Origin: Romanomermis culicivorax | Taxonomy: Eukaryota > Nematoda > Enoplea > Mermithida > Mermithidae | Reading direction: 5' to 3' | Assembly: GCA_963922205.1 (NCBI GenBank) | Contig: CAWUHX010000004.1 | Span: forward strand, 372,001 to 436,000 | Length of the DNA stretch: 64,000 nucleotides | Shown: positions 55,731-64,000 of the stretch, one piece after another | Numbering within the stretch: the stretch's first letter is position 1 | Layout: the number at the start of each line of letters is the position of its first letter | Notes under the pieces: model-generated | The model's input: only the letters and a program-made list of their open reading frames with translations | The model's database searches: none | What the model was told of the DNA's origin: nothing | Made by a program: the position numbers and the translations under genes

Positions 55731-56110
55731 GGGGGTTTGCATACCTGTACTTAATTCAGTCCTACGGGCAAAATGCTTAGTTGAACCGCAATGTAAGTTT
55801 GTGTGGAAGCTCGGAATAGCTGTTCCACAATTTAAGTTTGTACAGGAAAAAAGACAAACTGGTCTCACACTGTAATATAAATAAGGAAACCGAAAATTAG
55901 ACTAGAAATAATCATAAATCATTTTCTACAATCTGTAATATAGGTGAAACCCTTAGTTGGACCACACTGTAAGTTTCCATGGAAGCTTGGATTAGCTGGT
56001 CCACACTTTGAGTTTGTATATGTAGTTTGTACACAAAAAAATTGTATAGCTACAGTATGCTATTTTTCACGTTTTGCCCATTAAGTTTCTTGACCCCTCT
56101 GTGTGCTGCT
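55731..56110 (+). repeat. Direct repeat of about 72 bp
   Basis: Two segments (about 55765-55840 and 55947-56020) share the pattern CTTAGTTG-ACC-CA-TGTAAGTTT, then TGGAAGCT and AGCTG-TCCACA-TT, at 183-bp spacing. No gene is visible. Confidence 0.6.
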
Positions 56111-56258
56111 AGGAGGCCAGATGACCATAAAATGCGAAACCATGCGCCCTCCTCATCTGTTGACTCCAACAAATCAACCTCATCTGTTGATTCGAACAAA
56201 TCAATCAACAGATGAGGAGGACGCATGGTTTTGCATTTTTATGGTCATCTGGTCTCCT
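56111..56258. repeat. Long palindrome (53-bp arms) upstream of the Tc1-like gene
   Basis: The arm 56111-56163 (AGGAGGCCAGATGACCATAA to CCTCATCTGTTGA) is repeated inverted at 56205-56258 with three substitutions and one inserted base. The 41-nt loop contains a further TCATCTGTTGA. The hairpin is strong and lies about 100 bp upstream of the transposase start. It could be a terminal or subterminal inverted repeat of the transposon. Confidence 0.9.
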
Positions 56259-56358
56259 TTTTCTGCTCCACATCTGTTGATTCCTTGCTCTACATGCTAC
56301 CAATAAAAATTATCATGTCCTGATAGTTTACTTTTCATAAGTTCATTTCCTTTTCAAT

Positions 56359-57633
56359 ATGGCCCCACATAAAAGCGATTATTTGCGTCTACAAATTGTC
56401 GATGAAATGAAGTACCTCGGTTGGCATCCCTACCAAATTTTGAAAAGTTTAAAAGCTTGCCACTACCAAATCAACCAATCTACCATTTGGCGTATTATGA
56501 ACTTATATGATAAAACAGGTTTGGTGGCTTACTTGCCTAATTCAGGACGTTCATCGACATATGACAAATTTGCTCTGATGATTATACAGGAAACATTGGA
56601 TGAAAACCCAGTAAGAACAACCAAAGAGCTCACAAAAAATTTGGAAGATTGTGGACGAATGATGTCCCCGAAGCTGGTAATTAAAGCTCGCAAAAACTTA
56701 GGTTATTTTTATATGATTTTTTTAGGTATTTTTTTGTTTTTACTTTATTTTATTTTAAGGTTGGTTGTACGGCAAGGCGGGATACTGCCCACCCATTTGT
56801 CGGAAAAACATTACATTACATTTGGAGTGGGCAGAAAAATAATGAGGGAGGTTGAGAATGGGTACACTTTTCATGATGTAATATTTTTGGAGGAATCTAA
56901 AATACAGTTGGAAACCTGGTGGAAAAAAATATTAAAAAAGCAGCATTTCAGTAAGATATTTCACTTTATGAAAAGATTTTTTTTATTGATGTTTTAAGTT
57001 AAATTTTTTTCAAGACCAAGATCGATGGTAAGTTAAAGCATCCTCAGTCCCTGCTAGTTTGGGGGGGGGGGATATCGAAGATGGGATTCACCAACCTTAT
57101 TATATTTGTGGGTATAATGGATGCCGATTTCTATATCAACACGGTTTTGGAGAAGGGTTTATTACCCTTTGCCCAATATCATTACGATGGCAATTATAAG
57201 TTTATGCAGGACAACGGTGAGCCCAAAGTGTAGCTAAATAAAATAAAATGAGCAAAAAAATTTCAGATACAGATCCGAAATGCATCATTAGTGGCTAAAA
57301 AATACTATGGAAGCCAGTCAATCTATTGGTGGAAAAGGCGGGGAGAAAGCCCTGGCATCAATTCTATCAAGAACCTTTGGGCTGAAATGAAGCAGTACAT
57401 TCGGTATGTACATATTATGTGACTATTAATTATAATTGTTTTTGAATTATTCTACATTTTATGAATATCGTAGGACTAAAATAAAACTGAGAACTTTGAA
57501 CGAATTGGTCGCTGGATGTCAACAGTATTGGCAAACTGTAGACCTTGAAAAATGCATTCGGTACATCCACCATCTATATAAGGTGATACCCGCAAAAATA
57601 AAGAACAAAGGTGGGCCCACTTTTTATAAGTAG
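56359..57633 (+). pseudogene. Tc1/mariner-like transposase with introns, decayed
   Basis: The N-terminus (MAPHKSDYLRLQIVDEMKYL to LTKNLEDCGRMMSPKLVIKA) is the paired-type helix-turn-helix region of Tc1-like transposases. Splicing at 56702-56759, 56951-57014, 57217-57266 and 57414-57473 (GT-AG) restores family sequence across each gap. Examples are NLG-WLYGKAGYCPPICRKN, FHDVIF-EESKIQLE, LLVWGG-ISKMGF, FMQDN-D and NLWAEMKQYIR-TKIKLRTLNELV. The tail ends KCIRYIHHLYKVIPAKI, stop at 57631-57633. The first catalytic Asp (family FTDES) is Glu here. An A-run deletion near 56840 and frame changes after 57020 and 57280 kill the enzyme. Tc1 transposases normally cut and paste at TA; I could not find TA-flanked ends. 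The gene ends in the module also found after the BEN gene. Confidence 0.88.
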
Positions 57634-58855
57634 GTAAGCGTAGTCTAAAAATTAAAATTTCTTGATTTTATTTTTTTTCAGTTTGGCCATGCATGTGCTC
57701 CTGGGCCCACGTCCCCATGGCTGGGTATCACAACTAAGTGATAGCAGAAGGAAGCACTATTTTCTACTTTTCGTACTTGTCAATTCATTTCTTTTTTTTG
57801 AGCTTTGGATTTAATTAATTAAAAAATGTTTAATTGATTAGAAAATGCTAGAGAAACGGACTATTATCTACTCGCGACAATGATTGACGTGCATGACTGT
57901 TCATCTCATATAGAATCTATGATTAGTAGACATTTTTCCAAAGGAAAAATGAGCATAGGGCCCAAAAAAAAGCACATCTACCTTGGAAATGTTCCAGATT
58001 TTTCTGCTAGGTGTTCGGAAAAAATGGGAGATTTTCTCCAAACTAGAAGATTTTCTCCTGTAAGAATATTGCGCTGAAAATTGGAAAAGTCTTTAGATCA
58101 TGGAAAAAGGGCCCCGAAAACCAAACTTTTTGGCGTATTTATGAGAAATTTTAATTTTTTGTTTGTACAAATTTGCCACACTCTTCCATTTCAAAATTTC
58201 TTCTATTAATTTTTCAGCTTTCAATTTATTTTTAATGACTTTATACTTATTGTCGAATTATACCTATTGTCAACTTATTCCTATTATTATCAACCATTTA
58301 ACCAATTTAAAATGTCTTTATTTTCTGACATTTCAAAAGATGCAACACACTTTTAATTATTGTTTTCCTTTCCTCCATTTCTGTTTATCCATTTTCATCC
58401 ACTTGCAGTCAATTTTTTACAGACTACTGCCTTGCCTTCCACTTTCGTTATTGGGGAGAATTTCTAGAAAATTCTAGAAAAACGGACTATATCTACTTGC
58501 CACAATGATTGACGTGCACGACTGTTCCTCTCCTATAGAATCTACAATTAGTAGACCTATTTCCAAAGGAACAATGAGCATAGGGCCCGAAAAAAAGCAC
58601 ATCTTCCTTGGAGGCGTTTGAGGTTTTTTGGCTAGGCGTTTGGAAAAATGGGGGATTTTCTCGGAACTAGGGGATTTTCTCCTGCAAGAATATTGCGCTG
58701 AAAATTGGAAAAGTCTTTAGATGATGGAAAAAGGGCCCGAAAAACCAAACTTTTTGGCGTACTTATGAGAAATTTAAATTTATTGTTCATACAAATTTGC
58801 CACACTCTTCGATTTTAAATTTCTTCTATTAATTTTTCAGCTTTCGATATTAGCT
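57634..58855 (+). repeat. 3' module shared with the BEN gene, second copy
   Basis: A 48-bp intron (57634-57681) directly follows the stop codon. Then comes an exon starting TTTGGCCATGCATG with the frame MHVLLGPRPHGWVSQ (ATG 57689, about 41 codons). Two tandem units of about 620 bp, starting at the CTACTCGCGACAATGATTGA word (57872) and its variant (58494), end at 58855. Unit content (ATGAGCATAGGGCC, GGGGGATTTTCTC, CCAAACTTTTTGGCG) matches 41540-43000. The unit boundary TTCTTCTATTAATTTTTCAG recurs at 58198 and 58834. Confidence 0.8.
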
Positions 58856-60658
58856 TTGCTTCGTCGAGCCGTGCAATCTTTTTCAACGGATCCTCACACT
58901 TGACTGGTGAGACTTTGAGCACGTCGTCACCAAAAAAACACTGAAAACCAAAAAAATTTTGGTTTTGTTCAATAGTTGGTCGACCCGGATCAAAGAAGAA
59001 AGAAAAGAAACGAACTTAATTAATACTCCTTTTAGTTTCAGTTTTGTTTCCAACTGATTTATAACTCCGAGTTTTTGTATATTTTAGGCTTTGCATAGTA
59101 TATCACACTAAAGTAAATGAAGTAAAAAATCAGTATCATAATATATGTGATAAGAAATTAACCACATTTATTTATTACCAAGTATATAATAAAATAAAAT
59201 GATAAAAAGATAAAATGCAAATAGATCAGATTGCAATCTACAATTTTTGCTCATTTCACACATTTTCCAAATGATTTCAACTTCGAATGGAAAAAATTTT
59301 CATGTGCAGAAACAATTTTGGGTCATTTCTGTACTGTGCGGATGGAGGTGTGCAGAAAAAAACCCTGCTGGTTGGTTGCTGCCTGCTGGATGGAATAATG
59401 AAAGACAAGCATAGAATATAGCTATCCTTAAATAACATATTGAAGGTGATGTATTTCGGCAAATTTTGATTGTCTGCTTGGTTTTTTTGCATTAGGTAAA
59501 CTATGTTTACTTTGTATACTAGGTATTGATGTTACTAACCTTTGGTGCAACTATTCTTCATTCATCCAATTAACTGGGTTGAGGTATGGGGAGCCAGACC
59601 TTGAATGGGATGAATGGAGTTATGTCAGCTGTGATGACTAGTTGGCACTTGTCATAAGTTAATCAGGAATTTTGAAAATCATTTAATGTCAGGATTATGA
59701 GGCAAAGTGAGTGGTACCTGAGTTTTTCCTGTGAATAATCAGACTCCTAACAGCTCCAATTTATTCAATTTTTGGTCAGTTGAGCTGAAATTTGCTTATA
59801 CCTGTTAGGTGTATTATACATGTCTGTACTCTATAGTACTTAGCTCTCCCCGTCCCCATCCCAGAAAGAATGGGGAAAAACTCGTCCTCACCCCGTCCCC
59901 GAAAAAACTGTCCCCATATGGCTGCTAGTTTGGCCATTTTGGGATCCCATATATAGATTTTTTTCTTAGATTTCTCACCAAAATTTTTGCTCCTCTTTTA
60001 TATTTTTATCGAAAATACAAAAATTTCGGCTAGTTTACTGCATAATTAAGCAGATTTCCCAGTCAAAATTATACTCCAAAGAGGCTTTTGCAGAGTTTAT
60101 ATTCTATTGTATTACACCAAATTTAGCTTCTTTTTGGATAATGAAGATAGGAATCGGGGATGTTGTTTGGCCTCTTTAAACACCAATTATTTTTGGGTAA
60201 TCTTGGTGGATGTAGTTGGACAGTGGCCATAGTGGAATGTTCATATGTTGTTCAATTGATAGTGGAACATTCAAGTGACACAATCATTTTTTTCTTTCTT
60301 GATTCTAATTTTCCTTTTTCTCATCAATTTGTTCTTTTTTGATTTTAAGTTTTCTATTTTTAATTTTTATTTTTTCTTTTTTATTAGTCTTTATCTAGTT
60401 TTTTTCTCTTTTGTTTTCAATGAACTTTTTCATTGTTTTTATGTTTGATTCTAGGTTTTCTTTTTTTATTTTTATTAATTTTTTAACACTTTTTTCGTTT
60501 TTTATTGTTTGACATTTTTTGATTTCAGGTTTTTTCACTTTCATTTATTTTTCTTTTTATGCATTTTTTAATAATTTTAATCATTTTTTTGTTTTTTTCC
60601 ATTTTTATCATTTTGGGTTTTTATTTGTCATCAGAAAAAGTTCCTTCTTCTTGTTCAG
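58856..60658. other. Intergenic, no gene; G/C-rich tract near 59.86 kb and T-rich F-box upstream region
   Basis: 59850-59930 is built of CCCCGTCCCC-type words and looks like a subterminal array of a lost transposon. 59525-59640 resembles 27470-27590 in part. 60290-60650 is T-rich DNA like that upstream of the other F-box gene, ending in the acceptor TTCTTCTTGTTCAG (to 60658). That acceptor is conserved at the same 33-bp distance from the ATG. Confidence 0.5.
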
Positions 60659-62010
60659 ATTGTTGGAATCACCATCATTCACATTATCAATATGGACAAC
60701 GTCGTCGTTATTATGGAGATCTTAAAATATTTTGATTTTGAAGAATTATGCATAGCGGAGCGAATAAATCGAAATTTCAAAGGTTGCATCCCATTCGAGT
60801 TACACCAATTGAGATACATCGATTTTAGTCAAATGTTTATTGGTTACTGGGCGAAAGTTATGGGAAAAATTCAAAGAAATTGTTCTGGTCTCCGCTATTT
60901 AAAAAATTTAGATACAGTGACGTCTTTCATGGTTGAGAGAGAAATGTGCTTGGATTCACCTAATCTACCTATACTTGCGGATTTTAGGAAAAATTTGCTT
61001 ATCCTTCTTCCTCGTTTAGAAAAACTGACATGTTTGGAAATTGATTCAAATTTTACTGAAATATTTGGCTGGGAAAATGCATTGAGTTTTGTGGAAAATT
61101 CTCACAATTTGAAGCAACTTAGTGCAACTATTGACACAAATAATATATTCAACCATGAAGTACGAGAGAAAACAAATAGAATTATTATTGACCATTGCGC
61201 TTTAACCAAATTGGAAATTATTCAACAGAATGATTTATGGATTGATTTATCGTCATGTCAAAATCTGACTCATTTCACATTGAGATTGAATAAACGAATG
61301 GACGGATATATGAACAATTGTGTGCATTGTTCGATGTTAATTTGAATTTAGAGAGTTTGGATATTAGTTGGATATACAGTAATAATTCAAACCTGATCGA
61401 AAAGTTCATGATGTTGCCAAAATTGAAGAGTTTGTCCTTGGACATTCGTTGGTCCCAGCTCGATGAAGATTTCAACTTACTTGACAACAGAATCATAAAA
61501 GATCTACATTTCATTTGTTTGCAAAATATTGAGGTTTACTGTGGAAACTTTGAAAGTCATGCAAAATTTGTCGCTTTTCTATTAGCTCGTAGTCCCCTGT
61601 TGAAAGAATTTTCTTTGAAACCATCGGATGGTAATTTGGCGTTTTATCGCATTGTTTTCAACAAATTTTTACATTATGGTCAAATTGAAATTTTCAAAAC
61701 ATTCTTCAACTCTGCAGATAAACAATTACAGTCATTCATTTTTAACGAATTACCGAAAATGGCGAATTTAAAGTACTTCAACCTCCGTTGTGTTTGCTTC
61801 TTCGATCTTCCAAAGGTGGCCAGATTACGGAAATTGAAGTTGTAAGTTCCCATTATGCTAATATTTTTAATGAGGGTGGCGGCTTGAAGCTGCAAAGTAA
61901 GTAAACTTTGTAGAGCGTTGGAGTTTTTAGATAAATTCATACATACTTAGAATTAGTTTTCTGCTGTCTGCTTTTCGGCTTGTACAACCACATAAGAATG
62001 TTGAAACTCC

Positions 62011-62448
62011 TTATTATAACACAAGATATAAGGCAACAATGCAACTTATGTGATAGAACAATATGGATAAGTGATATTTTGGCAGTAAACCTACTAACTT
62101 CCCAGGGGTTTCTAGAACTTTTACCAAATTTCGACCATTCCTGTAAGAGGTCCGACCAGTTGGGAGTGTGGGAGGATAAACCCAAAATTTTGGGGATGGT
62201 TGTCCCAAGTTATCCAAAATTTTGGGAAATGCGGTCCAAAAAACCCCAAAATGGTCGAAAAAATTTTGAAAATTTTCCCAAAAAGCCAATTTTTCCGAGT
62301 TTGGTTGGCGTGGTTGGGTATAGGGTTGACCAAGTTGGGGCTGGGGGTCCCCCAAATTACAGGTATGATTTCAACTGGAGTGAGGTTTGAACTATGAACT
62401 TTGAATTTGTGAGTCAAGAGTGCTATGCACTAGGCCATCTGAGTCACT
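62011..62448 (-). mobile_element. tRNA-derived SINE, interrupted by a MITE
   Basis: On the minus strand from 62448 there is a tRNA-like head with an A-box-like TGGCCTAGTGCATAGCA (62421-62437) and a B-box-like GTTCAAACCTC (62382-62392). A body follows with GGTAAAAGTTCTAGAAACCC, AAGTTAGTAGG and CATATTGTTCTATC, and an end in TTATAATAA. The MITE at 62136-62367 splits it. No true tRNA clover-leaf can be closed, so it is a SINE head and not a tRNA gene. Confidence 0.65.
62136..62367 (+). mobile_element. MITE, CATACCTGTA-end family, copy in SINE
   Basis: 232 bp, CATTCCTGTA to TACAGGTATG, with 8-bp duplications ATTTCGAC (62128-62135) and ATTTCAAC (62368-62375) that differ at one base. The inverted SINE partner at 62449-62612 shows the same stretch without the MITE (CAAAATTTGGTAAAAG region). 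Confidence 0.9.
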
Positions 62449-62612
62449 TGACCCACAAACTCAAACTTCACCGTTCAAACGTCACTTCAATCAAAATTTG
62501 GTAAAAGTTGTAGCAAGCCTGAGGAAGTTAGTAGGATTACTGCTGAAACGTCCCTAATCCATATTGTTCTGTTAGATATGTTGTATTGTTGCCTTATACC
62601 ATGTGTTATAAT
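62449..62612 (+). mobile_element. Second SINE copy, head-to-head with the first, head truncated
   Basis: The plus strand reads GACCCACAAACTCAAAC, then a B-box-like GTTCAAACGTC, TTTGGTAAAAGTTGTAGC, AAGTTAGTAGGATTACTGC, CATATTGTTCTGTTAG and GTGTTATAATAAAACA. It mirrors the minus-strand copy around a centre near 62440, so the pair forms a large inverted repeat inside the F-box intron. Confidence 0.65.
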
Positions 62613-62865
62613 AAAACATTTCACGGCAGGAATTTTTCAGGTGGGAGGGTCCATGGACTTTTTCCCTGGGGGGTAAGGGGTGGGTGAGCAAAAAAACAAA
62701 AAGTTCTGCAAGCCTGTTTTTCATAGAAGATATGCACAAAAATCATGAAAAAACCTGTCTTGGAAAAAGTTGAGGTAGGGGTGTATGACCATTTTTTTGG
62801 CCAGGGGGATGGCCAGTGTCTCAGGTACAGGGGTTTACCCCCTATGTGCATGTATGTTGTACAAG
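62613..62865 (+). repeat. ACATGCAC-end element, relative of 13198-13634
   Basis: Contains CACGGCAGGAATTTTTCAGG, GTGGGTGAGCAAAAAAAC, GATATGCACAAAAATC and the end GGTTTACCCCCTATGTGCAT, as in the copies at 13.2 and 13.9 kb. No clear target duplication is seen. Confidence 0.6.
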
Positions 62866-63539
62866 CCAAAAAGCAGGCAGCAAAGCAAAATTTTCTATTT
62901 CATGGTTTTCTGGTGGATCTAATTTCGCTATTACGGATATTCCGCATGCTGACAATCATGATAATGAAAATTTGATTTTTAATGTTTTTTCTGACTTGAT
63001 AAAATGCTGGTTAAGTTGCCCCGCAACTTCTCGTTTTTCTGGGCAATAAATTTATTCTTAAATTTCCTTTCAGTGTGCATTGGTTTGCTGCGGATGCTGG
63101 ACTTTTGCCAATGATGCCTTGTTCGTCCTTGTTGAAAGGTATAGATTTGTACGATATTCAACCAGTTTGCCCAGAGTCGTTGAACTCCATCTTTCGTCTC
63201 TGTCCAAATTTACGTTTTTTCTCCGTCAACTTGATGAACGGCGAACAAATGCGAGAATTGGCCTGGATAGCGCCCAACCTGCAATATTTTCGATTACGCG
63301 TAAAGCAAGCCACTACCCCGATCGTCGACGATTTAATCTACTTGGTGGAAAATTTGCCAAATTTACGCCAATTATTCATTCCTAGGGCACTGTACGATTT
63401 ATTGTTACGATTCGAGCACATAAAACGTTTGCCTTCGAAAAATAGATTATCGATCATTACTGATAGGCATTGCCGTTCTCCAGACGACTTGATCAAAGAA
63501 TGGATTCATCTTTGCTGCCAAGAAAACCCATCCACCTAA

Positions 63540-64000
63540 AATATTGAAACATCGAGAAACTTTGGGCGTCTTTTTTCTTTAAATCAGAATTTTTTCCCTT
63601 AGTTAGTTCGTAAACATATGTTGTTGTTCCAATTGGCATATATTCCATTATTTTCTTTGCAATTGCATCATTGTACTGCGAATTTTTCACAGAACAGTTC
63701 AGTTTTGTTATCATTTTCACCAAAAAAAACTTTCTTAAAATGCAAAATTCTTCTAATAAAATTGCAGTTAAATCTAGAAAAGTTCCAGATTTCCTGCTAT
63801 GATGTCCTGCCTTTTTTTCATCTTCACAAAAAACAGGAAAACATTTTTGAAAAGTGAAAATTTTATTATAATTTGTATGTCAAATTGAGAGAAATTTGAA
63901 TTTCTGGCCATAATTTTCAATCCTTTCTATAAAAAAAGCTGAAAGATTTTTCAGTATGCGAAAATTTTTCCATAATTTCGAACTAAATTTTGGAAAAATC
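63540..64000 (+). repeat. 3' flank of F-box gene, duplicated from or with 19661-20060
   Basis: Collinear with the 3' flank of the gene at 17297: CATCGAGAAAC, TTAGTTAGTTCGTAAAC, CCAATTGGCATATAT, TTTCCTAAAATGCAAAATTC equivalents, and the start of the 120-bp tandem repeat. The duplication unit therefore extends past the gene and beyond the window. Confidence 0.8.

Larger units (their letters stand above)
60692..63539 (+). pseudogene. F-box/leucine-rich-repeat-like gene, two exons, one frameshift
   Basis: Exon 1 60692-61841 and exon 2 63074-63539 correspond exactly to the gene at 17297 (GTAAGT donor, TTTCCTTTCAG acceptor, phase 2). The N-terminus MDNVVVIMEILKYFDFEELC, then IAERINRNF, is the F-box-like part. 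LRR-like stretches include LTKLEII, CQNLTHFTLRL, LNLESLDI, LPKLKSLSLDI, CPNLRFFSVNL and LPNLRQLFIP, and the C-terminus is EWIHLCCQENPST. Relative to the paralogue, four bases are missing near 61305, moving residues from about 205 into another frame and into a stop at about 61343. All other parts are open. It is either a young pseudogene or a real gene with a sequence error. The 1.2-kb intron holds SINEs and a MITE. Confidence 0.8.

Noticed and set aside
62382-62448. Possible tRNA gene (A- and B-box-like)
   Set aside because: Acceptor and anticodon stems do not pair properly and the sequence is the head of a SINE with a long body.

Overview
The window reads as AT-rich nuclear DNA of an invertebrate animal. 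The evidence is spliceosomal introns (about 48 bp up to 1.2 kb), BEN-domain coding exons, an F-box/leucine-rich-repeat gene family, and remnants of Ty3/gypsy, LINE, hAT, PIF/Harbinger and Tc1/mariner elements. I cannot name the species. Operons, CRISPR arrays, rRNA genes and functional tRNA genes are absent. Most of the 64 kb is nested repeats, and only one or two genes look intact.

Layout. 1-6422: 3' part of a decayed Ty3/gypsy element (protease, RT-RNase H, integrase) and its 1.45 kb LTR. 6.4-16.1 kb: nested non-autonomous DNA transposons, several with exact 8-bp target duplications and paralogous empty sites. 16.3-20.4 kb: an F-box pseudogene and an intact two-exon F-box/LRR-like gene. 20.5-23 kb: a solo LTR of the same gypsy family with a 4-bp target duplication, then two MITEs. 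24.1-25.3 kb: a decayed gene of a putatively transposon-derived invertebrate family. 26.5-32.6 kb: old repeats, a 98-bp tandem array and two F-box pseudogenes. 32.9-36.7 and 50.8-54.2 kb: a direct segmental duplication, each copy carrying a broken BEN-like gene. 38.7-39.6 and 47.1-49.4 kb: two LINE copies, the second split by a Harbinger-like element. 39.8-44.9 kb: a GC-richer island with a five-exon BEN gene (one in-frame stop), an opposing AT-hook/RG-rich reading frame and shared module sequence. 56.1-58.9 kb: an intron-bearing Tc1-like transposase pseudogene after a long palindrome. 60.6-64 kb: a second full-length F-box/LRR gene (frameshifted), its intron filled by an inverted SINE pair and a MITE.

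Main observations. (1) The BEN gene and the Tc1-like transposase end in the same last intron, 3' exon and downstream tandem-repeat module, and a third, inverted copy of that exon lies at 44.73-44.79 kb. This suggests one mobile family carrying either a transposase or a BEN gene. (2) A MITE family bounded by CATACCTGTA ends, with 8-bp duplications and long G/C tracts, is present in about ten copies. Two insertions are confirmed by empty sites elsewhere in the window. (3) F-box/LRR-like genes occur at six loci in states from intact to fragmentary, which fits birth-and-death evolution driven by transposons. All calls come from reading the sequence; no database search was run.
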